Shown: positions 37,101 through 48,548 of the stretch, in pieces | How the letters are laid out: the number at the start of each line of letters is the position of its first letter | How positions within the stretch are numbered: the first letter of the stretch is position 1 | Assembly (NCBI GenBank): GCA_020310875.1 | Contig: CM035431.1 | Location: forward strand, 15,231,383-15,295,382 | Origin: Ceratopteris richardii | Lineage: Eukaryota > Streptophyta > Polypodiopsida > Polypodiales > Pteridaceae | Reading direction: 5' to 3' | DNA length: 64,000 nt | The notes under the pieces: generated by a model | Databases searched by the model: none | Seen by the model: only the letters and a program-made list of their open reading frames with translations | What the model was told of the DNA's origin: nothing | Program-made: the position numbers and the translations under genes

Positions 37101-37420
37101 TATGTGTGTGCATGTCTCTCTATGTGTGTGTATGCATATATGTGTGTGTATGTGTGTGTATGTGTGTGTGCATGTGTGTATGTGTGTATGTGTGTGTATA
37201 TGTATGTGTATATGTATGTGTATATGTGTGTGCATGTGTATGCATTATGTGTGCATGTGTGTATGCAACATTATTTGTGTATGTGTGTATATGTTAGTGT
37301 ATTTGTGTGTATGTGCGTGTGTGTCTATGTGTATGTGTGTGTGTCTATGTGTGTATATGTGTGTGTATGCATATGTATGTGTGTGTAAGTGTGTGTGTGT
37401 GTGTGCGCATACCTTGATTC
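34054..37420 (+). repeat. 3.4-kb TGTGTATG minisatellite with higher-order units
   Basis: Almost pure TG/TA/GC-ATG alternation. It has higher-order structure: about 34250-34930 recurs at about 35860-36530 with nearly identical sequence (offset about 1.6 kb). The marker gtgtatgtg(a/t)cgcta(c/t)gcgtctatgag occurs near 34915, 35593 and (as acgtgtctatgag) 36515. Long open frames in several phases translate to Cys/Val/Met or His/Thr repeats and are not genes. Confidence 0.92.
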
Positions 37421-37552
37421 AAGTAGATGTGTCTCTCTCTCTCTTGCGCGCGCGCTCTCTCTCTCTCTCTCGCTCTCGGTCTCTTCTTGCTCTCGCGTCC
37501 AAATCCCGGCACAAATGTGCCGGGAGAATTGAAATTTTTTTTTAACATTGCA

Positions 37553-37815
37553 GAGCGTCGCATATGCGACGTTCTGCAGTTTGCCAACGTCGTTAATAGC
37601 GTCGCTAACTAGCGACGCTACTAGCGACGCTTGTTGTTTAGCGTCGCATAAGCGACGCTATCGTTGCTTATGCGACGAGGCTCGGCCAAAAAAAAAAATC
37701 CTAAGTTTTTACCGTCGCTTATGCGACGATTTCATCGCATAAGCGACGGTTTTCGTCTTTTTCGTCGCATAATCCGATTCATGGGCATCGCTACGCCCCC
37801 CTTTTTCTTGTAGTG
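37553..37815 (-). repeat. CACTA right subterminal and terminal repeats
   Basis: About a dozen GCGACG/CGTCGC cores, again as palindromes (gcgtcgcataagcgacgc, ccgtcgcttatgcgacga), end in the terminal repeat gggcatcgctacgccccccttttt-cttgtagtg. They match the left array in inverted orientation. A CT/CG-rich tract (37431-37500) lies just inside. Confidence 0.9.
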
Positions 37816-37818
37816 ATG

Positions 37819-40616
37819 ATTCTCAGGCTATGTCAGATGCAAAGCTTTGGCATGCACGCTTTGGTCATCTGAACTTTGCTAGTTTGTTACGCCTGCAGAA
37901 ATCTGAAATGGTGTCCTCTTTGCCCAAACTTGAGGCACCTGGAAAACATGTTTGTGAAGGCTGTATTTTGGGCAAAATGCAGCGTTCTTCCTTTCCAAAA
38001 GTTGGTTCAGTTCGGGCTACGCAGAAATTACAGCTTGTACATAGTGATGTCTGTGGTCCTATGCAGACACCCTCTTTTGGAAATTACCTTTACTTCGTGA
38101 CTTTCATTGATGATTTTTCCAGGCATGCATGGGTATATCCACTCAAAGCAAAGTCCGAAGTGTTCATGTGCTTCAAACAGTTTTTGGTTTTGGCTGAAAA
38201 TCTGTCAGCATGTAAAATGGGCACCCTCCGTTCTGATCAAGGGGGGGAATATATGTCTTCAGATTTTAATGCATTTCTGGCTGAACGTGGGATAAAACAC
38301 CAGTGTACAGTGCCGTATACACCTCAACAGAATGGAGTTGCTGAACGAAAGAACAGGTCACTCATGGAGATGGCGAGGTGCATGGTCAAAAGTCAGGCTT
38401 TACCACATAGTTTCTGGCTTGAGGCTGTCATGTGTGCAGCATATGTACTGAACAGGTGTCCCACTAAAGCATTGCAGTCTATCACTCCATATGAGGCTTG
38501 GCATGACCGCAAGCCATCTGTTGCTCATCTGCGTGTTTTTGGTTGTTTGGCATATGCATTAGTGCCTGAACAACATCGCAGAAAATTGGATGATAAGGCA
38601 GTAAAATGTATTTTTGTTGGGTACAGTTCTGAAAGTAAAGGCTATCGTCTGTATCATCCACAGACTAAACGCATTCTGGTTAGCAGTGATGTTGTCTTTG
38701 TGGAAGATGCTATTCAGCCATTGCTTTCATGTACTAAGGAGACATCTGTTAGCTCCAAAGACATGTATGATACTTTGATGCCTCTTTTTACAGGTGGACA
38801 GGCTAGCGCTGGTCCTAATGAGGCAACTTCTCAGCCTTTGCAGGTTTCATATGATGATGCAGATCATTCCATTTCTGATGCAGATTTACATGATGCACTT
38901 GTTGATGAGAGAGCTGATATTGAGCAAGCAAAAACTATGCCAAAATGGCTGGTGCAGACTTTGCGTGACAGCAAATTAGATACACCTTTGTCATATCGTA
39001 CTCGTTCAGGCTCTCATAGTGCCTCCTTTGCATCAGATTGCTATGCTATGGCTGCATCTAGTCTCTGTGATGAGAATGAGCCTGTTTCTTTTGATGAAGC
39101 ACAAAATTCAGAAAATTGGATGGTTGCTATGCAATCTGAATATGATGCTATAATGAAGAATGGTACATGGTCTTTATGTGACTTGCCTCCCGGCAAGAAG
39201 GCCATTGGCACTAAGTGGGTATACAAGCTGAAGCGTAAACCTGATGGTACAGTTGACAGGTATAAGGCTAGGCTTGTTGCAAAGGGTTATGCGCAGGAAA
39301 GAGGCATTGATTTTGATGAGACCTTTGCACCTACATGCCGTATGACTACTGTTCGGAGCATTTGTGCACTTGCAGCCCATCATGGTTGGAATGTACATCA
39401 GTTGGACATTAAAACAGCATTTCTGAATGGTGACTTGCATGAAGAAGTGTATGTTTTTCAGCCCCGTGGCTTTGTGCAGAAAGGGCATGAAAACCAGGTG
39501 TGCAGGTTAAAGAAGGCGTTATATGGTTTAAAGCAAGCACCACGTGCTTGGTATGAGAAGATACATGCGTATCTGATTGCACATGGTTTTGAGAACAGTC
39601 CAACTGAAAGCACCTTATATGTTAAGCGTGCTAATGATGTGCTTCTGATCATTGTTGTCTATGTTGATGACATGCTGCTCACTGGTCCTATTGAGACACA
39701 TATTGCTGATTTTAAGGCTGATTTGCATGCCTCATTTGAGATGTCTGATTTGGGGCATTTGCATCACTATTTGGGCATTCAATTTATGCACGTTGATGGT
39801 GGAATGGCTTTGTGTCAAACGAAATATATTGACACATTATTGCAACGTTTTGGCCTTGAAGACTGTAAGCCTATTGCCACTCCTATGGAGACAGGTTTAC
39901 GATTGAGTCTTCATGATGCTGGAGATGCATTTGATGCTGTTCTCTATCAGCAGGCTGTTGGATGCTTGATTTACTTATGCATTACTCGGCCAGATATTCA
40001 GTTTGCTGTCTCACAGATGAGCAGGTTCATGCATTGCCCAAGAGTCACGCATTGGAAAGCGGTTAAGCGCATCTTTCGCTACTTGAGTGGTACTCGGCTA
40101 CTTGGGTTGTTTTATCCCAAGGGGGGATCACTACCGCCAGATTTGCATGCTTTTTCTGACTCAGATTGGGCTGGTTGCTATGACACTCGTGTGTCCACCA
40201 GTGGTTTTTGCTTCATGCTTGGTAGCTCATGTATATCTTGGTTGAGCAAGAAGCAGCCTACTGTGGCCACTTCCAGTTGTGAGGCTGAGTATAGGGCAGC
40301 TTTCACAGCGACTGTTGAGTGTGTGTGGCTCAGACGCCTTATGGCTGATTTGGGTGTTGGCCAGTCTTCTGCCACCACCATCTTCACTGACAGTCAGAGC
40401 GCATTGGCAGTTGCGAGGAACCCTGTGTTCCATGCTCGCACTAAGCACATTGAGGTGCATTATCACTATGTCAGGGAGAGGTTCTCTGCTGGGGAGATCA
40501 GCTTGGCATATGTGCCCACGCAGGAGAACATTGCAGACCTTTTCACGAAGGCTCTGCCTAGGGAGAAGTTTGAAGCTTTCCGCAAAGCTTTGGGCTTACT
40601 TCCTTTTGTGGAGTGA
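37819..40616 (+). CDS. copia B Gag-Pol, part 2 (integrase, RT, RNase H)
   Basis: The frame continues that of 23080-24547. Preintegrase L-W-H-A-R-F-G-H with C-E-G-C gives the HHCC zinc site. The integrase triad is V-H-S-D-V-C-G-P, L-R-S-D-Q-G-G-E-Y and N-G-V-A-E-R. RT shows K-W-V-Y-K-L-K-R, H-Q-L-D-I-K-T-A-F-L-N-G and the catalytic Y-V-D-D-M-L-L-T-G. RNase H has S-D-S-D-W-A-G, S-S-C-E-A-E-Y and T-D-S-Q-S-A-L-A, ending H-A-R-T-K-H-I-E-V. All are complete, and the stop at 40614 is 60 bp before the polypurine tract. The only damage to the frame is the CACTA insertion. Confidence 0.96.
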
Positions 40617-40690
40617 TTTCCACATAGCTTGGCACTTCCTTATACATGAGTGCCAGCTCCTTGTTCACCGCATCACTCCCAGGGGGGATT

Positions 40691-40920
40691 TGTTGATATA
40701 TTTAGGTAGTGATGTGTGTGAACACTCTAGGACTGCCGGGGCACTTTTTTCCCTCTTTAGGAGGTTTTTTTCCCCCGGCTTGTATATACGCCTATTGCCC
40801 TAATGGGCTACTTATCTTTGTACATTCTCTAGTAATACATTCAGTCTTGTGTGTTGTGCTCCACGCTTCTTCTTATTCCTTGTGCTGTTCGCGTGCTTCC
40901 GCAGACGTCTAACTCCAACA
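40691..40920 (+). repeat. right LTR of copia B
   Basis: 230 bp. It differs from the left copy at about two bases (cct versus cat after tatacg; gacgtc versus gatgtc). TTCAG duplication follows at 40921. Confidence 0.95.
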
Positions 40921-40925
40921 TTCAG

Positions 40926-41528
40926 CTCCCTATTCAAACCATTGGTTTACTATACCCAAGAAGAGTGGAAAACTTCGGTTTATCCAAGATCTCCAACCAG
41001 TTAATAAAGTGACCATTAGAAATGTGGGTACAGGTCCAATTGTGGATGAATTTGCGGAAGCATTTTCAGGCAATTCTATATATTCAATGGGTGATCTCTA
41101 CTCTGGGTATGATCAATTTCAATTGGCATTAGAGAGTAGAGACATTACTACCATGAAAACACCTTTGGGATTAGCTAGGATGTGTACATTACCTCAAGGT
41201 GCGACCAATTCAGTAGCACACATGATGAGTGCAATGAATTTGGTTTTGCACGATTTTATTCCTCACATTACTATGCCCTTTATAGATGACATTCCCATTA
41301 AGGGTTGCTTGGAAGAAGAGAAAGATAGCACTCTGGATGAAGATGGTTGTCGAAGATTTGTAAAGGCTCATATCCTTGATTGCAAAAAAATCTTTGAGCG
41401 ATTTATTCAAGTTGGCTTAACATTATCTATAGAAAAATCTACTTTTGGTGTTAATGAGGTCCTAATTGTAGGGCATCTTTGTGGCCATTATGGACGGAAG
41501 CCATACCCTCAGAAAATTGATAGAGTCT
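40926..41528 (+). pseudogene. reverse transcriptase of element T, truncated
   Basis: In frame with 21712-22494 once copia B is removed. It reads F-T-I-P-K-K-S-G-K-L-R-F-I-Q-D-L-Q-P-V-N, Y-S-M-G-D-L-Y-S-G-Y-D-Q-F, L-P-Q-G-A-T-N-S-V-A and the catalytic F-I-D-D-I. Y-S-x-x-D-L-Y-S-G-Y-D is unlike the F-S-K-L-D-L-R-S-G-Y-H-Q of usual plant gypsy elements. The frame stops at the junction with the inverted leader (41528), so RNase H and integrase are absent. A related fragment is at 62430-62530. Confidence 0.85.
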
Positions 41529-43687
41529 TTTCCTACTACTTTAGAAATAAAAATAAAGAAAACCTTTCCTACTATTTTGCAATAGAAAAAATAAAGAAGA
41601 ATTTCCTATTGTTTTGCAAACAAAACAAAATTTTTCCTACAATTTTGCAATAAAGAAACTTTCCCTAGTACTTTGTAAATAGAAATAAAGCAAGCTTTCC
41701 TACTATTTTGCAATAAAAGTATAAAAACTATTCCTACTTTTCGGCAAACAGAATTAAAGAAAATATACCTGATCAATCTTTGATGAAGAGGCTCTTTATG
41801 AATGTGATCTGTGCAAAATTTTTATATGCATGTGCAATCGTTACTTTTCACAAAAGTTGATGGATAAAGGTGACGTGACAAGGAACAATCACCTGCAGCT
41901 ACAAAGGATGTCGACGCTTCTTCTTCAATCGCCAAATTGCCTATATATGCATATGCAAAACAGAAAGTAAATATACCTTTATACCTACGGTGTCATGCCG
42001 ACCTTTCACGTCGGGTTCACCAAATATGTCGGGAAGTTGCGGACATAAGGCTGGTGGATCAGTCAGCCACTAAATCCCTCGGCACACGCAGGGTGTATGC
42101 GACAATCGTAGGTGTTTTAGGTATATTTTTCTTTCGTCTAAGGTAAAAGAAATTCTAAATTACACTTAAATCTAGGAAATATGGATTAGGTAATTGTAAC
42201 ACTTTAAATGTCTAAGAACCGTAAGGCTGGGGTGCTCTATATCTATCAATAGCTTCTTGAGGTATAGGTAGGATCAAAGTTTCCTCAATTAATTTTTCTT
42301 TTATAATTTCGTCTTCTTGGATTTCTAAATGATTAGGTTGAGTACACCTAATTAAGGGTGGTGGAAATGAATCTATGTTATCTTGGGGGTCATTGGATGC
42401 AATTGAAAATAATGCTATAAATCTATTAAGACAATAATCGTGAGATACTGATATTAACGATTCGTGTGTAATAATATCCTTAACTACTTCTACTTCAACT
42501 TCTACTTCTACAGGTGCGTTATTTTCAGATTGAATTGGATTTTCAGATAACATTGACAAGAAAGATAATGCAAATTAGAATTGAATTAATGCTAATGATA
42601 ATAATTGATGATTACAATGCTATGAAGCAATGATATAATTTCTTTATAAGATTGCTAACAACTAGTGAATCCTATACAAAAGCTTAATCAAGGATAATTT
42701 CTATGGATTTATATCAGATTGTCGGATATTTGATTTGTTGAAATCTTCTCGTTTGTCAGGATGCTCTTCGAAACTTTTGCTTTCAATGTCTGAAAAAAAA
42801 CATTAGGGAATATTAGTATATCACAACAAAAAATCATTAATACAAACTTTAATTCACATGCTTAATTATTCCTATATGCACTTTATATATATGCTTTCAA
42901 TTATGCTAATTTATGCTAGTACTCACATATACTAACTCGTACGCATGTTAATATTATATTTAAATCACCATATTCTAAGCTTATGTCTTCCTTCATATGT
43001 TAATTCACACTTATATGTTTTGATCACTTATAAATGCACATTTATGCTATCACTTCTCATATTTATAATCCCCAATATATGCATGCATGACATGCACTTA
43101 TTAAGCACATACATGCACTATAATACGTTCATTTATATTATATCTATATATATTTATATATCCATACATATATAGGTTTAAATTTAGATACAATATTTAT
43201 ATATATATATTACATATCTATACATACCTATATTATGTATATATAATCATGCACAAATGCATACTAACGTATCAATGCTTATGTACACATGCGATCTAAT
43301 GCACTCATAAACATGCATTAAAAAATATGCATATGCATGCAACCATCTATAAATATATACATAGATTGAAGCTAAAAAAAAATAATTATCTATCAAATAA
43401 ATAAATTATTAATTAATTAATTAAGTATAAATGAAATCATCTTAAAATAAATCACATAACAAGTAAATAATTCTCTCTCTCTTTTTCTTTTTCTCATTAA
43501 ACCATCCTTTGGCCCCACTATCTCCACAAATGCGACTATTTTCTGGATATAACTAAAACTCCTTGCGTATATTCCCCATCCCCTCTGGATCAGACCGTGA
43601 ATTCCCCTATAAAACATAAATTGGCCTCCATAAAAACATGCAACTTTTCCTCCCTTTGCTTTTACGCGTTTCTGTGTAAAACTATAC
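41529..43687 (-). repeat. inverted copy of T leader plus LTR 3' part
   Basis: It is the reverse complement of about 16950-19105 and includes the leader repeats, primer site, LTR end and the LTR ORF (42212-42559). The left junction shares tcttttcctactac with the leader. At the right junction a few bases (acgtg) separate it from the direct LTR copy. It replaces RNase H, integrase and the start of the 3' LTR. Confidence 0.88.
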
Positions 43688-43690
43688 GTG

Positions 43691-46490
43691 CATGGTTGCT
43701 ACGTGTAGAAGAAAGAGAAATTCTTTTCAGATTGCATAATCTATACGTGCGATGTAGTTGTGAGATCAACTTCATTCGATTCTGGTAGTTATAGATGAGG
43801 ATGGCTGATGGCATTCTAGTCACGTGCAGTGGAAAGAGTAATAGAGAGAGGTTTTTGGGTTAGCAATGGTCCGACAGTTGACCATATCATGGAAGTTAGG
43901 GAGTCTGACAGATGACCAGAGTATGAAAGTTGTTAGCAGCGCACGACATGGTAGGGGAGTGTACACGCGAAGAGACTCCTTTCTTGGCGGCGTCTGAGCA
44001 TGCAGAGCGTGCGCAGAGAAAGGAGAATGAGTAAACTGTGAGAATTTTACTTTTCCTTTTCCCTCCAGCCACATGTAGAGAGAGAACTTAGGCATGTAGT
44101 TGAGAAAGACCTCCTGGTGGCGACGCTGACTAGGACAGAGATGTAACTATAGTGAGAGATAGAGAGATTCCTTGCAGATGGACTACATTTTTGGGAGACA
44201 ATCATCATGCGTTTGCTGACTAGTGTCCTCCATCGCGGGGCATCCATACCCTCTGATGTTGGGGGTTGCTCAATGGCGCTGCGTCTCTGTAGCCGCTCGC
44301 CTAATCCTCATGTGCTGATGAGGCCATGATGGTTGGTCTTGACTCTTGATATACTTGACCGCTTCACGAAGGTACGCACCAACTTCAGCTGCTCAGAGCC
44401 AACACTAGTGACAATGCTTTCCTAACAGCCGCCCTCAATGCCCTCTCTGGTGGCGATGCCCAGGGCCATCTTGATTTTTGAGACAAATACACTTTGATCT
44501 ACTGTTCCCACCCGCTTCTTTGCCGCCTACACCTTAGAAAATTACACGAATTCTTCCCAGCATCCAGGAGCATGCAAGAATTTTTTATTAAGATGCTTCT
44601 TGCTGTATGAGTGACGGTTTTCCGAAAGTGCTTTTGTTTAATTGAACCTTATGATTGGAGTATTGACTGAAATTCAATGACACTTAGAAAAGGATTATTG
44701 ATATGACAAACAGCGCCATTGATTCTAAAGTCAAATTATTGAGGGAGCTTTGTAAGGTTGTATCATGTTATTCAGATGTGCACATATGAGGATGTGCCAG
44801 TGATGTGTTTCTCCTGCAGTAGAGCGATCGCGCATAGTTTTACACAAAAACGCGTAAAAGCAAAGGGAGGAAAAGTTGCATGTTTTTATAAAGGCCACTT
44901 TATGTTTTATAGGGGAATTCACGGTCTGATCCAGAGGGGATGGGGAATATACACAAGGAGTTTTAGTTATATCCAGAAAATAGTCGCATTTGTGGAGATA
45001 GTGGGGCCAAAGGATGGTTTAATGAGAAAAAGAAAAAGAGAGAGAGAATTATTTACTTGTTATGTGAGTTATTTTAAGATGATTTCATTTATACTTAATT
45101 AATTAATTAATAATTTATTTATTTGATAGATAAATATTTTTTTTAGCTTCAATCTATGTATATATTTATAGATGGTTGCATGCATATGCATATGTTTGAA
45201 TGCATGTTTATGAGTGCATTAGATCGCATGTGTACATATGCATTGATACGTTAGTATGCATTTGTGCATGATTATATATACATAATATAGGTATGTATAG
45301 ATATGTAATATATGTATATAAATATTGTATCTAAATTTAAACCTATATATGTATGGATATATAAATATATATAGATATAATATAAATGAACGTATTATAG
45401 TGCATGTATGTGCTTAATAAGTGCATGTCATGCATGCATATATTGGGGATTATAAATATGAGAAGTGATAGCATAAATGTGCATTTATAAGTGATCAAAA
45501 CATATAAGTGTGAATTAACATATGAAGGAAGACATAAGCTTAGAATATGGTGATTTAAATATAATATTAACATGCATACGAGTTAGTATATGTGAGTACT
45601 AGCATAAATTAGCATAATTGAAAGCATATATATAAAGTGCATATAGGAATAATTAAGCATGTGAATCAAAGTTTGTATTAATGATTTTTTATTGTGATAT
45701 ACTAATATTCCCTAATGTTTTTTTTCAGACATTGAAAGCAAAAGTATCGAAGAGCATCGTGACAAAAGAGAAGATTTCAACAAATCAAATATCTGACAAT
45801 CTGATATAAATCCATAGAAATTATCCTTGATTAAGCTTTTGTATAGGATTCACTAGTTGTTAGCAATCTTATAGAGAAATTATATCATTGCTTTATAGCA
45901 TTGTAATCATCAATTATTATCATTAGCATTAATTCAATTCTAATTTGCATTATCTTTCTTGTCAATGTTATCTGAAAATCCAATTCAATCTGAAAATAAC
46001 ACACATGTAGAAGTAGAAGTTGAAGTAGAAGTAGTTAAGGATATTATTACACACGAATCGTTAATATCAGTATCTCACGATTATTGTCTTAATAGATTTA
46101 TAGCATTATTTTCAATTGCATCCAATGACCCCCAAGATAACATAGATTCATTTCCACCACCCTTAATTAGGCGTACTCAACCTAATCATTTAGAAATCCA
46201 AGAAGACGAAATTATAAAAGAAAAATTAACTGAGGAAACTTTGATCCTACCTATACCTCAAGAAGCTATTGATAGATATAGAGCAGCCCAGTCTTACGGT
46301 TCTTAGACATTTAAAGTGTTACAATTACCTAATCCATATTTCCTAGATTTAAGAGTAATTTAGAATTTCTTTTACCTTAGAAGAAAGAAAAATATACCTA
46401 AAACACCTACGATTGTCGCATACACCCTGCGTGTGCCGAGGGATTTAGTGGCTGACTGATCCACCAGCCTTATGTCCGCAACTTCCGACA
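43691..46490 (+). repeat. right LTR of T, lacking its first 985 bp
   Basis: Corresponds to 15802-18605 of the left LTR with scattered differences and ends TTCCGACA. It retains the LTR ORF (45959-46306). With the adjoining inverted segment it forms a large inverted repeat (about 1.65 kb arms shared). Confidence 0.88.
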
Positions 46491-46760
46491 ACGTTCAGAT
46501 AATGGGGGTGAGTATACCTCACATGAATTCAGCCTTTTCTGTCAGTCTAGAGGGATTCGTAGAGAGTTTACAGCTCCTTATACCCCAGTACAGAATGGTG
46601 TAGCTGAGAGGATGAATAGAACTATTCAAGATAGAGTAGTCTCTATGTTGCATCATGCAAACCTCTCACAAGGTTTTTGGGCAGAAGCAGTATTGACTGC
46701 AGTTCATGTGATTAACCTTTCACCTAGTACTGCCAAAGTCTGCACATGTTCCTGTTCAGC
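46491..46760 (+). pseudogene. copia A integrase core, middle part
   Basis: Reads R-S-D-N-G-G-E-Y, P-V-Q-N-G-V-A-E-R and F-W-A-E-A-V, i.e. the second Asp and the Glu of the integrase triad. About 36 codons expected between F-I-D-D-A and R-S-D-N-G-G are absent from both sides of insertion T. After L-S-P-S-T-A the frame jumps by a large deletion (integrase C-terminus) and frameshift into R-R-S-A-R-V-S-Y-P-P. Confidence 0.85.
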
Positions 46761-48401
46761 AACCATTGAGACGTTCTGCACGTGTCTCATATCCACCTGA
46801 TAGATATGTTCCAAGTTTAGATTTTGTTATGCTAACAGATGCTGGTGAGCCTTCTTGCTACAAAGAGGCTATGCAGAGAGAGGATCACGTCAAGTGGGAG
46901 CGTGCCATGAAGAGTGAGTTGGATTCTATTCACAAGAATGGTACTTGGGACTTAGTACCTTTGCCAAAGGGCAGGAAAGCTTTACCATGTAAATGGGTAT
47001 ATAAGTTGAAATTCACATCAGATAGTGCTTCTCCAAAATATAAAGCACGACTTGTTGCAAAGGGTTTTAAGCAACAACATGGTGTTGATTTTGAGGAAAT
47101 CTTCCCTCGAGTGGTCAAGATGACTACTTTGCGCATGTTGCTTGGATTCGTTGCAATGGAGGACTTAGAGCTAGTCCAAATGGATGTGAAAACATCTTTC
47201 TTGGATGGAGATCTTACAGATGAGATCTATATGGAACAACCAGAGGGTTATGTAGTTCCTGGCAAGGAAAGTCTAGTTTGTAAGCTCAAGAAGAGCTTGT
47301 ATGGACTTAAACAGTCTCCTAGACAATGGTACCAAAAGTTTGATGCTTTTATGAAGTCCCAAGGCTATTCTCGGAGCAATGAGGATCATTGTCTCTACAC
47401 AAAGAGATGCTCTGATGGCAGCTTGATATGCTTGATACTTTACGTCGATGATATGTTGATTGCTGGGAAGTCCTCTTATGATTTGTCACTTCTCAAAAAG
47501 AAGTTGAGTCAGACATTTGATATGAAGGATTTGGGGGATGCCAAACATATTCTTGGCATGCGCATTACTCGTGATAGGAGTAAAAGATGCATATACTTGT
47601 CTCAAAGTGAGTACATATCCAAAGTACTTCACCGGTTCAATATGCAGGGTGGTAAGGCATTGAGTACACCTTTACCCACATATGTGAAATTGAGCAAGGA
47701 TGACTACCCCAAATCAGATGAGGAAAAGGAATTCATGACCAAAATTCCTTATCAGTCTGCTGTTGGTAGTCTCATGTATGCTGTGGTAGCTACGAGACCA
47801 GACATTGCATTTGCAGTGGGAGTTGTGAGCAGATATATGTCTAATCCTGGCAAGAAACATTGGGAAGCGGTCAAGATGATTTTGAGATATCTGAGTGGCA
47901 CTAAGGACAAGTGTCTATTCTTAGGTAGACGGAAAGCATCCATTATTGGTTACACAGATTCTGACTATGCTGGTTGTGTAGACAATCGTAAGTCTACATC
48001 AGGGTACATTTTTCATTTTGCTGGAGGTGCTATCTCTTGGAGATCTCGTCTTCAAGAATGTACAATTGTTTCCACCACAGAAGCAGAGTATGTTGCAGCA
48101 AGTGAGGCATGTAAGGAAGCATTGTGGCTTTCTCGTCTTGCTTGTGATATGGGTTTACCTCAGCATGTACCTCACTTGCTCAGTGATAGTCAGAGTGCCA
48201 TTGCTTTGGCTAAGAATCCGGTCTATCATGCAAAAGACCAAGCACATTGAGGTGAGGTATCACTTCATTAGAGATTGCTTAGCCACTGAACGCATTATTC
48301 TTGAGAAGGTTCACACTCGAGATAATGTTGCAGATGATTTGACTAAAGCTCTACCACAAGATAGCTTTCGACACTGTTGTCACTTGATGGGGGTTACTTG
48401 A
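46761..48401 (+). pseudogene. copia A RT and RNase H
   Basis: RT carries K-W-V-Y-K-L-K, K-A-R-L-V-A-K-G-F, V-Q-M-D-V-K-T-S-F-L-D-G and Y-V-D-D-M-L-I-A-G. RNase H has T-D-S-D-Y-A-G, S-T-T-E-A-E-Y and S-D-S-Q-S-A-I. A single extra A in gcaaaagacc near 48235 shifts the frame to a stop at 48250. The last 50 codons (K-H-I-E-V-R-Y-H ... C-H-L-M-G-V-T) continue in the next frame to 48401. Apart from that base the 1.6 kb is intact. Confidence 0.93.
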
Positions 48402-48548
48402 TTCTTGATCTTACGCAGTCACTTGTATACTATGTAACATGCCCATCAGGTGGGAGGTATAGTTTGTATACTTACACTCAGGTATTCTTTATCATTCTTT
48501 ATTTTTCTCCCATAGTTACTCTGGCCATATTGGCCTTTAGTGGGAGAT

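Larger units (their letters stand above)
24548..37815 (+). mobile_element. CACTA (En/Spm) DNA transposon with SET-domain exon
   Basis: The ends are CACTACAAG...CTTGTAGTG, with imperfect terminal inverted repeats of about 28 bp and a 3-bp duplication ATG (24545-24547, 37816-37818). Both are diagnostic of the CACTA superfamily. The 13,268-bp element holds subterminal palindromic repeats, a TNP2-type transposase gene, a SET-domain exon, an antisense Transposase_24-like gene, a foldback element and large microsatellites. The insertion is clean: excision of the element plus one ATG restores the copia B frame. It is the innermost major insertion and therefore younger than copia B. Confidence 0.96.
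22495..40920 (+). mobile_element. Ty1/copia element B, young, split by a CACTA element
   Basis: Two 230-bp LTRs (22495-22724, 40691-40920; TGTTGATA...CTCCAACA) differ at about two positions and are flanked by TTCAG (22490-22494, 40921-40925). The primer site tggtatcagagc (22727-22738) and the polypurine tract (cccaggggggatt, 40678-40690) are perfect. The coding frame is open from 23080 to 40616 if the CACTA element and one ATG duplication are removed, giving about 1,421 codons. This is the best-preserved retrotransposon in the window. Its one visible defect is a Glu at the protease active-site position. Confidence 0.95.
14817..46490 (+). mobile_element. Ty3/gypsy element T with 3.8-kb LTR, rearranged 3' half
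   Basis: The element begins TGTCGGAA and ends TTCCGACA, with ACGT on both sides (14813-14816, 46491-46494). The left LTR is 14817-18605, followed by a primer site, leader, gag, protease and RT. RT resumes after copia B at 40926 and stops near 41528. RNase H, integrase and the start of the 3' LTR are missing. In their place is an inverted 2.16-kb piece of the element's own leader and LTR (41529-43687), fused to a 3' LTR lacking its first 985 bp (43691-46490). Frameshifts and stops in gag show it is non-autonomous. Confidence 0.88.

Noticed and set aside
34054..37420. Very long open frames (up to about 400 codons) on both strands
   Set aside because: They translate to Cys/Val/Met/Tyr or His/Thr/Ile repeats of a TG/TA minisatellite and are open in several frames at once.
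24548..37815. CRISPR-like array reading of the subterminal repeats
   Set aside because: Irregular spacing, palindromic units in both orientations and CACTA termini identify them as transposon subterminal repeats in a plant genome.
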